Origin: Bacteroidota bacterium
GTDB taxonomy: Bacteria > Bacteroidota > Bacteroidia > Bacteroidales > JAAUTT01
NCBI GenBank assembly: GCA_030706405.1
Contig: JAUZOO010000001.1
Span: forward strand, 205,762 to 269,761
Direction: 5' to 3'
DNA length: 64,000 nt
Made by a program: the position numbers and the translations under genes. Of this stretch, positions 8,886 to 16,335 are shown one piece after another (within the stretch, counting starts at the first letter, position 1; each line of letters opens with the position of its first letter). The notes beneath the pieces were generated by a model. That model did not search any database and had not been told where the DNA came from. It was given only the letters and a program-made list of their open reading frames with translations.

Positions 8886-9719
8886 CTAAAACTCGTAACC
8901 TAACGATACCTGCGGACTAAACCCAAGGATTTGATGCCTCGAAAAAGCCAGATCGGCAATTACTCCTTTAAATTTATAGCCCATGCCCAACGAATATTGC
9001 TCATAACCCGAGCGGTAACCGGCTCGAAAATTTAAATTTTCGATTACGCCCACTTCCACTCCGCCTTTAAACACTGGTTTCTGGCTAATGTCTTTTTCTG
9101 TTTCAAACATTAGTCCGGCTTTTTCTCCAACACGATAGCAAATTCCTAACCGGACTACAGTTGGTATTTTTTCTTCTTCAATAGCGTCCTTCTTGGTCTG
9201 CGTTGGATTAAACACATGAAAACCAATCCATAAATTTGTTAGCGGTTCGGCCATAATTCCCACTTCGCCAGCAACTGTATGGTAATCGCCATATCCGTTC
9301 CCGAAATACGATTGGAGATAATCCACCTGAGCTGCTGCCGAAAAATGTTTGGAAATTTTAAGGCTATAGGTTAATCCAAATTTTGATTCGTTAAATACTG
9401 AATAACCGAATGATCGGTAACTTACCGCTATACATCCCGGTTTAACCGGAAAGGCAAATGCCGCGGCACGCATCGAAAATTCCTTTACCTGAAACCTGTT
9501 TTCGAAATACACCGAAACAACAGGAGATGGAAGCCAGGAAAGTCCTGCCTGATTGTTAAAAGTGCTCCAAACATCGGTCAATGCCACCGAAGCGTTAGAC
9601 AAGGCTGCAGAACGGGCTCCGGCCGGATAATTCTCGTTTCCGGCATAAAGCGGGTACGTTGCACAAACAATAAAAACAGATGTTAGTATTACCTTATTAA
9701 TAATTAAACATTTACTCAT
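8886..9719 (-). CDS. PorV/FadL-like outer-membrane protein
   Basis: 277 residues with a signal peptide ending near YPLYAG. The mature N-terminus GARSAALSNASVALTDVWST followed by FNNQAGLSW is typical of PorV/PorQ and FadL-type barrels. The rest alternates in strands and ends in SLGYEF, with a C-terminal Phe. It is shorter than FadL and closer in size to PorQ-type proteins. The helix-hairpin-helix barrel gene starts 4 bp downstream. A role in outer-membrane transport or in type IX secretion is possible but not shown. Confidence 0.65.
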   Translation of the reverse strand: MSKCLIINKVILTSVFIVCATYPLYAGNENYPAGARSAALSNASVALTDVWSTFNNQAGLSWLPSPVVSVYFENRFQVKEFSMRAAAFAFPVKPGCIAVSYRSFGYSVFNESKFGLTYSLKISKHFSAAAQVDYLQSYFGNGYGDYHTVAGEVGIMAEPLTNLWIGFHVFNPTQTKKDAIEEEKIPTVVRLGICYRVGEKAGLMFETEKDISQKPVFKGGVEVGVIENLNFRAGYRSGYEQYSLGMGYKFKGVIADLAFSRHQILGFSPQVSLGYEF

Positions 9720-9759
9720 AACTGCACGATTTAAATCTTACAAAAAACGCAAACAAAAA

Positions 9760-9789
9760 ATGTCATTCCGTATTTACCCGGAATGACAT
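9760..9789 (-). terminator. Terminator of purE, ATGTCATTCCG palindrome
   Basis: Perfect 11-bp arms ATGTCATTCCG (9760-9770) and CGGAATGACAT (9779-9789). On the minus strand, in which purE is read, the stem runs straight into TTTTT. The same arms recur at 47876-47905. Confidence 0.8.
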
Positions 9790-9804
9790 CTTAGACAGTG
9801 ACTC

Positions 9805-10317
9805 TTAGTTCACTTTATACTCATATTTTATCTTCGAAAGTTCTTCGTTTGCCTGAACAATTTTCTTTTCCAAGCTGGCCTTAAAATCAATAACTTGTTG
9901 CATTATATCAGGTTCTCCGGTGCCAATAATTTGTGCGGCTAAAATGCCGGCATTGCGGGCGCCATCGAGAGCAACAGTAGCTACGGGGATTCCCGGAGGC
10001 ATCTGGATCATGGAAAGCATTGAATCCCATCCGTCCATTGAAATAGAAGCCTTGATAGGCACTCCAATAACCGGTACAGGGGTAAGTGAAGCAACAACTC
10101 CCGGCAAATGGGCTGCCCCGCCAGCTCCGGCAATAATAACCTTAATGCCCCGTTTATAGGCATTGCGGGCAAAATCCATGGCCTGCTGAGGAGTACGGTG
10201 TGCCGATAACGCATTAATCTCGAACGGAATTTTAAAATCATTCAACACTGCCGCCGCTTCCTGCATAATCGAAAGATCGGAGGTACTCCCCATAATAATA
10301 CTTACTTTTGCGTTCAT
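9805..10317 (-). CDS. purE: N5-carboxyaminoimidazole ribonucleotide mutase PurE
   Basis: Converts N5-CAIR to CAIR in purine synthesis. 170 residues, class I length. The signatures are MGSTSDLSIMQEA near the start, NALSAHRTPQQ, and the GAGGAAHLPGVVAS loop. It is divergent from hpt, which acts in purine salvage, so de novo and salvage genes sit back to back across an 88-bp region. Confidence 0.96.
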   Translation of the reverse strand: MNAKVSIIMGSTSDLSIMQEAAAVLNDFKIPFEINALSAHRTPQQAMDFARNAYKRGIKVIIAGAGGAAHLPGVVASLTPVPVIGVPIKASISMDGWDSMLSMIQMPPGIPVATVALDGARNAGILAAQIIGTGEPDIMQQVIDFKASLEKKIVQANEELSKIKYEYKVN

Positions 10318-10370
10318 TAAATTATAAATTAGCGTTTTACATTTCGGGAAATAAAGTTAAATTAATTTTA

Positions 10371-10379
10371 TAATTTCGC
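10371..10379 (+). promoter_or_regulatory. Candidate hpt promoter -7 box
   Basis: TAATTTCGC is one base off the TAnnTTTGC consensus and lies 26 bp before the hpt ATG at 10406. Confidence 0.35.
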
Positions 10380-10405
10380 AGCTATTAATACACAAAAATT
10401 CATTG

Positions 10406-10942
10406 ATGAGAAAGGTGAATATCTTAGACAAGGAATTTAAATTATCCATTCCATCAGCATCAATCAAACGCGCTGTAGAAGAAATAGCTTCGCGGATTAA
10501 CAATGATTATGCAGGTGAAGAAGTACTTTTTGTAAGTGTCCTGAACGGGGCATTCGTTTTTTCTGCTGATCTGATTCAAAAAATTAAAATCGACTGCCAG
10601 ATAACATTCATAAAACTGGCTTCATACGAAGGAACCTCAAGTACCGGCGAGGTGAAAAAACTAATCGGATTAAACGAAGATATTAAAGACCGGCACGTTA
10701 TTGTACTGGAAGATATTGTTGAATCGGGTACCACCCTCGATAATACGATGAAACAGCTCAAAACGATGAACCCTGCATCAATAAAACTAGCCACGTTGTT
10801 ATTTAAGCCCCAGAGCTTTCAGCGCAACATGAAAATTGATTATGTGGGGCTCGAAATCCCCAACGATTTCATCGTAGGTTATGGGTTGGATTATAACGGG
10901 TATGGACGCAATCTCGAAAACATCTATTCTCTTATAAATTAA
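10406..10942 (+). CDS. hpt: Hypoxanthine phosphoribosyltransferase
   Basis: Salvages hypoxanthine or guanine with PRPP. 178 residues from ATG 10406; a TTG three bases upstream could extend it by one codon but has no merit. The PRPP-binding motif is HVIVLEDIVESGTTL, and VGYGLDYNGYGRNL near the C-terminus is typical of the family. adk starts 21 bp downstream, which gives an hpt-adk nucleotide operon. Confidence 0.95.
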   Translation: MRKVNILDKEFKLSIPSASIKRAVEEIASRINNDYAGEEVLFVSVLNGAFVFSADLIQKIKIDCQITFIKLASYEGTSSTGEVKKLIGLNEDIKDRHVIVLEDIVESGTTLDNTMKQLKTMNPASIKLATLLFKPQSFQRNMKIDYVGLEIPNDFIVGYGLDYNGYGRNLENIYSLIN

Positions 10943-10963
10943 CAATTAACAGCTATTTACTTT

Positions 10964-11536
10964 ATGTTGAATCTCGTATTATTTGGCCCTCCGGGCTCAG
11001 GAAAAGGTACTCAATCGGCAAAGTTGATCGAAAAATACCAATTGGTTCATTTATCAACCGGCGATATTTTGCGGGCAGAAATTAAAGCTCAAACCCCGCT
11101 AGGCATCGATGCGAAAACAAGAATTGACAAAGGCGAACTGGTTCCCGACGAAGTTGTTATCAATATGATCAGCAATAAGCTCGATCAGAACCACGATGCC
11201 AAAGGCTTTATCTTCGATGGATTTCCGCGTACTACGGCACAGGCCGAAGCGTTGGACAACCTGTTGAAAGGAAAAGGCACCTCGATTTCTGTAATGCTCG
11301 CACTCGACGTTGACGATCAGGAACTAATTAACCGTATTTTACTGCGTGGCAAAGATTCGGGCCGTGCCGATGACCAGGATTTATCGATCATCGAAAACCG
11401 TATCGCTATTTATAACCGCGAAACAGCCGTTGTAGCCGACTATTACAAAGCTCAGGGAAAATTAAGATTAATCCACGGAGTGGGCAGCATCGACGATATT
11501 TTCGCCAGCCTCTGTTCATCCATCGAAAATAATTAA
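10964..11536 (+). CDS. adk: Adenylate kinase
   Basis: Interconverts ATP + AMP and 2 ADP. 190 residues, the short form without a zinc-type LID. The P-loop GPPGSGKGT is at residues 8-16. LSTGDILRAEI is the AMP-binding segment, FDGFPRTTAQAEAL follows, and the short lid region is GKDSGRADD. It lies 21 bp after hpt and is followed by a terminator. Confidence 0.97.
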   Translation: MLNLVLFGPPGSGKGTQSAKLIEKYQLVHLSTGDILRAEIKAQTPLGIDAKTRIDKGELVPDEVVINMISNKLDQNHDAKGFIFDGFPRTTAQAEALDNLLKGKGTSISVMLALDVDDQELINRILLRGKDSGRADDQDLSIIENRIAIYNRETAVVADYYKAQGKLRLIHGVGSIDDIFASLCSSIENN

Positions 11537-11551
11537 AACACAATCAATTGG

Positions 11552-11608
11552 CAGTTGGCAACAGGAACGACAAATTGTCTTACCTTTGCCAACTGTTATT
11601 TTTTTTAT
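11552..11608 (+). terminator. Terminator of adk; its loop contains a TACCTTTGC box
   Basis: CAGTTGGCAA (11552-11561) pairs perfectly with TTGCCAACTG (11586-11595), followed by TTATTTTTTTT. The loop and right arm hold TACCTTTGC (11581-11589), an exact -7 consensus, with TTGG (11555-11558) 22 bp upstream. The site may therefore end hpt-adk transcripts and start obgE transcripts. Confidence 0.7.
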
Positions 11609-11650
11609 CCATAGTAAATCGGTTGTACTATTTTTTGAACCGTACGTTTT

Positions 11651-11670
11651 AGTACTAAACACTTAGTACT
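11651..11670. promoter_or_regulatory. Palindrome upstream of obgE, possible operator
   Basis: AGTACTAA ACAC TTAGTACT is a perfect 8-bp inverted repeat with a 4-nt centre, 20 bp before the obgE ATG. A TATCTTTT box (11673-11680) follows at once. It could be an operator or an RNA hairpin near the start codon. Confidence 0.45.
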
Positions 11671-11690
11671 TATATCTTTTATTATCAAAC

Positions 11691-12680
11691 ATGTCCGATA
11701 CCAATTTTGTAGATTACATTAAGATTTGTTGCCGTTCAGGCAAAGGAGGAGCCGGTTCGATGCACTTCCGCAGAGAAAAATTTGAGCCTAACGGAGGCCC
11801 CGACGGCGGCGATGGCGGCAGGGGAGGACATGTTATCGTTCGCGGGAATGCCCAGATGTGGACATTGATCCACCTGAAGTACGCCCGTCACATTTTTGCT
11901 GAAAACGGTGTTAACGGCTCGGGAGCCAATTGTACTGGCGCCGACGGGAAGGATTCCATTATCGAAGTTCCCCTGGGTACTGTAGCCAGAGATCCGGAAA
12001 CCGGTAAAATCCTCTTCGAGATTACCCACGACGGCGAAGAGAAAGTCCTCGCCAAAGGCGGACGTGGAGGACTGGGCAACACCAACTTCAAAACAGCCAC
12101 TAACCAAGCTCCGCGCTATGCACAGCCCGGCGAACCTTGCGAAGAAGGCTGGCGCATCCTGGAACTTAAAATCCTTGCCGATGTTGGGCTGGTTGGATTT
12201 CCCAATGCCGGAAAATCTACACTTTTGTCGTCTGTTTCGGCAGCTAAGCCTAAAATCGCCAATTATCCGTTTACCACCCTCGTTCCTAACCTGGGCATTG
12301 TTGAATACCGCAATTCTCGCTCGTTTGTGATGGCCGACATCCCAGGTATTATTGAAGGGGCCAGTGAAGGCAAAGGACTCGGGTTGAGATTTCTACGCCA
12401 TATCGAACGTAACTCGCTGTTACTATTTATGATTTCGGTAGATAGTAATGACATCCGGGAAGAATACCACATCCTGCTTAATGAACTGGAACAGTACAAC
12501 CCCGAACTTTTAGATAAAAAACGGGTACTTGCCATAACCAAATGCGATATGCTCGATGCTGAACTGCTCGAAGAAATGAAAAGCGAAGTTCCTGATGTGC
12601 CGCACGTATTCATCTCGTCGGTTTCAGGCTTGGGACTCGATAAATTAAAGGACCTCTTGTGGAAAGAATTAAACAGCTAA
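11691..12680 (+). CDS. obgE: GTPase Obg/CgtA
   Basis: Ribosome-associated GTPase of the Obg family. 329 residues. The N-terminal glycine-rich Obg fold (residues 1-160) contains [18 protein letters not shown]. The G domain follows, with G1 [10 protein letters not shown]3 [16 protein letters not shown] and the G4 variant TKCD in place of NKxD. There is no C-terminal Obg extension, as in many short Obg proteins. The PAP2 gene begins 7 bp downstream. Confidence 0.96.
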   Translation: MSDTNFVDYIKICCRSGKGGAGSMHFRREKFEPNGGPDGGDGGRGGHVIVRGNAQMWTLIHLKYARHIFAENGVNGSGANCTGADGKDSIIEVPLGTVARDPETGKILFEITHDGEEKVLAKGGRGGLGNTNFKTATNQAPRYAQPGEPCEEGWRILELKILADVGLVGFPNAGKSTLLSSVSAAKPKIANYPFTTLVPNLGIVEYRNSRSFVMADIPGIIEGASEGKGLGLRFLRHIERNSLLLFMISVDSNDIREEYHILLNELEQYNPELLDKKRVLAITKCDMLDAELLEEMKSEVPDVPHVFISSVSGLGLDKLKDLLWKELNS

Positions 12681-12687
12681 CTTCTTC

Positions 12688-13281
12688 ATGCTTCATTTTC
12701 TCGACCAAATAGACCGTAGTGTATTCCTGTTTTTTAATAGTTTACATTGCACATTCCTCGATCCCATTATGTGGCAAATCAGCGGACGCACGATATGGCT
12801 GCCGCTTTATGCTATCCTTATCTGGTTTATTATCCGCGAACGCAAATGGAATGCGGTAATCACGCTTCTTGCTGTTGCTCTGATGATCTTGCTCAGCGAC
12901 CAGCTCTCCGACTTGATTAAGGATTCGGTACAACGATTCCGGCCAACGCATAATCCTGAAATTGCCAGTATCGTTCATGTGGTGATGGATCCCCACGGTC
13001 ATGAATATCGTGGCGGAGATTATGGTTTTGTATCATCGCATGCAGCCAACATGTTTGCCACAGCTACATTTGTATCGCTTTTCTTTGCCCGTAAATGGCT
13101 CACTATAGCCATGTTTGCCTGGGCCGTAGTGGTAGTCTATAGCCGTATGTACCTTGGCGTTCATTACCCGCTCGACCTTTTGGGAGGAGCATTGCTCGGG
13201 GCTTGCATTGGATTTTTAATTTCTAAAGGCGAACAGCTGGCCATTAAAAAAATTGGACTATACCGACAGCATAAATCTTAG
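12688..13281 (+). CDS. PAP2-family membrane phosphatase
   Basis: 197 residues with several transmembrane helices. The three-part acid phosphatase signature is complete: KDSVQRFRP, SSHAANMF (SSHA in place of the usual PSGH), and SRMYLGVHYPLD. Family members dephosphorylate lipid phosphates such as undecaprenyl pyrophosphate or phosphatidylglycerophosphate; the substrate cannot be read from the sequence. It is co-transcribed with obgE (7-bp gap). Confidence 0.88.
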   Translation: MLHFLDQIDRSVFLFFNSLHCTFLDPIMWQISGRTIWLPLYAILIWFIIRERKWNAVITLLAVALMILLSDQLSDLIKDSVQRFRPTHNPEIASIVHVVMDPHGHEYRGGDYGFVSSHAANMFATATFVSLFFARKWLTIAMFAWAVVVVYSRMYLGVHYPLDLLGGALLGACIGFLISKGEQLAIKKIGLYRQHKS

Positions 13282-13288
13282 TTACAAA

Positions 13289-13314
13289 TTTCAGGTTTCA
13301 AGTGTAACCTGAAA
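13289..13314. repeat. Inverted repeat between the PAP2 gene and lplA
   Basis: TTTCAGGTT (13289-13297) and AACCTGAAA (13306-13314) are perfect 9-bp arms. No T-run follows. The surrounding GTTACAA-TTTCA words are shared with the lysS-gpsA spacer. Confidence 0.5.
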
Positions 13315-13341
13315 CTCATAAGTTAAAACCAAGACACACTT

Positions 13342-14289
13342 ATGCTCTGCATTACCAACAACACTAACAATCCATATTTTAACATTGCTGCCGAGGAATA
13401 CCTGCTGAGGAATTTCTCCGACGACATTTTTATGCTTTACCGCAACACTCCGTCGATTATTGTGGGCAAACACCAAAATACGTTTGCCGAACTCAATTAC
13501 TGGTTTGTAAAAGAGCATAATATCGACGTGGTGCGCCGTTTATCGGGAGGAGGAACCGTTTTTCATGATGCGGGAAACCTTAATTTTACCTTTATCCGTA
13601 ACGGCGAGGAAGGCAATTTAGTCGATTTCAGACGCTTTACCCAGCCGATACTCGATGTCCTTCACCAACTGGGAGTCCCTGCGGAACATAGCGGACGTAA
13701 CGATTTAATAATAAATGGACTTAAATTTTCGGGAAATGCCGAGCATGTTTACAAGAAACGCATCCTCCACCATGGTACGTTGCTTTTTTCGTCGCAACTG
13801 GGCGATTTGCGAGAGGCCTTGAAAGTTAATCCCGAACAATACTTGCATCGCGGGGTACAGTCGGTGCGCAGCAAAGTGACCAACATTTCGGAGCACCTAC
13901 CCGCACCTATCGCTATCGATACTTTTCAGGATAAAATCATTAACTATATCGTTTCCCAAAACACTGATTGTCGGGATTATTTCTTTTCCGAAGCCGATAA
14001 TCAGCTCATCCAACAATTAGTCAACGAAAAGTACAGTACCTGGGATTGGAATTTTGGGTATTCGCCACGGTTCGTGTTTAGCAACAAAGGAATTGTTGAG
14101 AATAAACCGATTGAAGTTGAGCTGGAAATTGAAAAAGGGAAAATTCTGCGTGCGGCTCTAAAAATTGACGGCAATGACATCCCTGGCATTTCAGATTTTT
14201 TCTCAGGAACTGTTTATCGGGAAGAAAGTGTTGAACGTATTATTCGTGGTTTAGGGCTACCGGCATCCGCGCTCAGGTTGTTCTTTTAA
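13342..14289 (+). CDS. lplA: Lipoate-protein ligase A
   Basis: Activates free lipoate with ATP and attaches it to lipoyl domains. 315 residues. The signature RRLSGGGTVFHDAGNLNFTF is complete, GLKFSGNAEHV carries the lysine of the activation site, and there is a C-terminal accessory domain (about 240-315). With lipA and lipB at the other end of the window, the organism has both scavenging and de novo routes. Confidence 0.93.
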   Translation: MLCITNNTNNPYFNIAAEEYLLRNFSDDIFMLYRNTPSIIVGKHQNTFAELNYWFVKEHNIDVVRRLSGGGTVFHDAGNLNFTFIRNGEEGNLVDFRRFTQPILDVLHQLGVPAEHSGRNDLIINGLKFSGNAEHVYKKRILHHGTLLFSSQLGDLREALKVNPEQYLHRGVQSVRSKVTNISEHLPAPIAIDTFQDKIINYIVSQNTDCRDYFFSEADNQLIQQLVNEKYSTWDWNFGYSPRFVFSNKGIVENKPIEVELEIEKGKILRAALKIDGNDIPGISDFFSGTVYREESVERIIRGLGLPASALRLFF

Positions 14290-14297
14290 ATAACAAA

Positions 14298-14314
14298 GGC
14301 GCCTTAAAAGCGCC
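14298..14314. terminator. Short convergent hairpin lplA / 14322 gene
   Basis: GGCGC (14298-14302) and GCGCC (14310-14314) around a 7-nt loop, lying between two convergent stop codons. It is weak, with only short T-runs on either side. Confidence 0.45.
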
Positions 14315-14321
14315 CTGTCAT

Positions 14322-14912
14322 TTATTTAGTATCTTTTTTATCTACCACATCCGTTCCTTTTTCGAGAGGTTCCATGCCATAAGCAATGCCCTCCATGTAA
14401 TATCCCGGCGGATCGCTGTAACCACCGGTTGAGTATTCGTTGGTAATAAGCACAATGTATGCTTTCTTGGCCACGGCCTGTTTTTGAAGTTTAACAGTTG
14501 CACTTTCCATGGCTTTTTTCTTGCTTTTCAGGTTACGACTAGAGCTTGCCGTGAAAAAACCCCGGTTATACATTCCTTCCACTTCTTTCTTGTCTCGGGT
14601 AATAAGGATAGACTGCCATTGGTCGTCCTTAACCACCATTAATACCGGTTTATTATAAACATCTATACGACCGTCTTTGCGGATTACTTTTTCAATTTCT
14701 TTGCGGTTCAGCTCAATTACGGAATCAGGACGGGACGGAATGGTATAATAAACGGACGAGAACGTGGTCTGCCTCACAATCCCCAATACTTTTCTCCCAC
14801 CCATACGAACAATAGTGTCCGGAACAACAGGTTTAGCTGCCGTCGCTGGCTTGGTTTGGGCAAATACTTCCCCGCCTATAAGGAGTAGGGTTAAAATTAG
14901 TATATCCTTCAT
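14322..14912 (-). CDS. Secreted protein of unknown function
   Basis: 196 residues with a signal peptide (MKDILILTLLLIGGEVFA). The mature part opens with Thr/Lys/Pro/Ala-rich linker residues, then an Ile/Val-rich beta segment (VIELNRKEIEKVIRKDGRID), a basic stretch KSKKKAMESATVK, and a Gly/Tyr-rich segment YSTGGYSDPPGYYMEG. I recognise no family. A textbook -33/-7 promoter lies 42-72 bp upstream. The tail is charged (VDKKDTK). Confidence 0.7.
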   Translation of the reverse strand: MKDILILTLLLIGGEVFAQTKPATAAKPVVPDTIVRMGGRKVLGIVRQTTFSSVYYTIPSRPDSVIELNRKEIEKVIRKDGRIDVYNKPVLMVVKDDQWQSILITRDKKEVEGMYNRGFFTASSSRNLKSKKKAMESATVKLQKQAVAKKAYIVLITNEYSTGGYSDPPGYYMEGIAYGMEPLEKGTDVVDKKDTK

Positions 14913-14953
14913 AATTAAATATTTATTAGCAAACGCGTGGATGTTTCAGGAAC

Positions 14954-14984
14954 CAAAGATAAAATTTCAGTTTCTATCCTCAAA
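14954..14984 (-). promoter_or_regulatory. Bacteroidota -33/-7 promoter for the 14322-14912 gene
   Basis: On the minus strand, TTTG (14984-14981), exactly 19 bp, then TATCTTTG (14961-14954). This is the best promoter match in the window. Confidence 0.72.
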
Positions 14985-15018
14985 TTCCATTTATCAAATT
15001 CAATGCCACCGGAATAAA

Positions 15019-15360
15019 TTATTTATCGTTCCCATTAGTCAGAAAATAGAAACCGATGGCAAAAGGGATGAAGTGATGCAGCCAAATTGTTCCTGCCAGT
15101 CCATCAAATGATACAATCATCTTATAACCAGATAATAGCCAAATTACTAAACCTGAAATAATTGTCAGCAAAGGTTTGGTCAACATCCCACCTATAATAT
15201 TGGCCCCACCGGCTACCAGGGCAAAAAATGCAAGCAGAAAAAAGCGGTTCGAAAAATTTAAGGTAGTTACCGCATTGAAATAAATAAGGTAAAGGTTAAT
15301 CATTAGGGCAATCCGTAAAAGCCAGTTGGCTAAAGGTTTGCCCGATTTAAAAGGTTTCAT
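15019..15360 (-). CDS. Small membrane protein of unknown function
   Basis: 113 residues from ATG 15360; a TTG one codon upstream is a poorer start. Three or four hydrophobic segments (LLRIALMINLYLIYFNAV; FFLLAFFALVAGGANIIGGM; LLTIISGLVIWLLSGYKM; LHHFIPFAIGFYFLT). I recognise no family. It is divergent from the PlsC-type gene. Confidence 0.6.
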   Translation of the reverse strand: MKPFKSGKPLANWLLRIALMINLYLIYFNAVTTLNFSNRFFLLAFFALVAGGANIIGGMLTKPLLTIISGLVIWLLSGYKMIVSFDGLAGTIWLHHFIPFAIGFYFLTNGNDK

Positions 15361-15512
15361 CAAGATTATCTGTTTATGTTATTGGGGACATGGAATATAG
15401 GCTATAAAAATACACTTATTCCTTTATTGATGTCTCATCAAGTTTTTTTTAAATATGCAAAATATGGTATTTTTACGGCGTTCAAAAAAGCAAAGGTTTA
15501 AAGATTTCTGGT

Positions 15513-16253
15513 ATGTATTATTTTATCGTTACAATTTTTGTATGGCTGGTATTTCTGGTCACTTCGGTAATTTTCTTTCCAATTGCATGTCTCATCTGGT
15601 TAACAACACAACTTTTCGATCGCCGGCTAACATTTTTGCACTATGTGTCGTGCTTCTGGGCCTCCATTTATACTTGGGCTAACCCGCTTTGGAAGGTTAA
15701 AATTGAAGGGCGTGAAAAAATCGACCCCGATCAAACTTATGTCATGGTTTGCAATCACCAGTCGATGGCTGACATTTTAGTACTTTATCGCTTATTTATT
15801 CATTATAAATGGGTTTCTAAAGCAGAGATGTTTAAAATACCCATTGTTGGCTGGAATATGTGGCTTAACCGCTACGTGGCTCTCGACCGTGGAAGCCGGA
15901 GCAGCCACATGAAAATGATAAAGGAATGTGCCAAAAACCTGAGTATGGGCAACTCTTTGATGATTTTTCCAGAAGGTACCCGTTCGGAAGATGGCAAAAT
16001 CCACAAATTTAAAGAAGGTGCCTTTGCAGTTGCCAAAATAGGAAAATCGGACATCCTCCCCATTGTGCTCAACGGCTCCTCGGATGCGCTGCCCAAGAAA
16101 GGGTTTATCCTCAAAAAGAAACAAACCATCCACGTAAAAATACTCGATCCTGTTTCTTACGAAAGCTTTGCCAAGAATTCGGTCCACGAGCTTAGCGAAA
16201 AAATATACAAGCTTATGAATGAAGAATTTAAGCAGATTAAACACAAAAAATGA
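15513..16253 (+). CDS. plsC: 1-acyl-sn-glycerol-3-phosphate acyltransferase (PlsC family)
   Basis: Acylates lysophosphatidate in phospholipid synthesis. 246 residues. An N-terminal membrane segment (about 4-30) is followed by the acyltransferase core, with the NHxxxxD motif at N81-D87 (NHQSMAD) and the phosphate-binding FPEGTRS at 152-158. The start at ATG 15513 gives the expected membrane anchor. Family-level assignment is sure; some members use other lysolipids. Confidence 0.88.
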   Translation: MYYFIVTIFVWLVFLVTSVIFFPIACLIWLTTQLFDRRLTFLHYVSCFWASIYTWANPLWKVKIEGREKIDPDQTYVMVCNHQSMADILVLYRLFIHYKWVSKAEMFKIPIVGWNMWLNRYVALDRGSRSSHMKMIKECAKNLSMGNSLMIFPEGTRSEDGKIHKFKEGAFAVAKIGKSDILPIVLNGSSDALPKKGFILKKKQTIHVKILDPVSYESFAKNSVHELSEKIYKLMNEEFKQIKHKK

Positions 16254-16302
16254 CGAACAAACGGGATAACGAATAACTTCGAGCCTTAAACCAAATTTGT
16301 AC

Positions 16303-16310
16303 TACATTTG
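16303..16310 (+). promoter_or_regulatory. Candidate mutL promoter -7 box
   Basis: TACATTTG matches TAnnTTTG and lies 26 bp before the mutL ATG at 16336. It overlaps the longer reading frame that opens at 16297, which argues against that start. Confidence 0.5.
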
Positions 16311-16335
16311 TAGTCCGATAAAAAAGTCTATTTCA

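Noticed and set aside
16297-16335. Thirteen extra N-terminal codons for mutL
   Set aside because: They overlap a TACATTTG -7 box; MutL proteins begin with the segment that starts at 16336.
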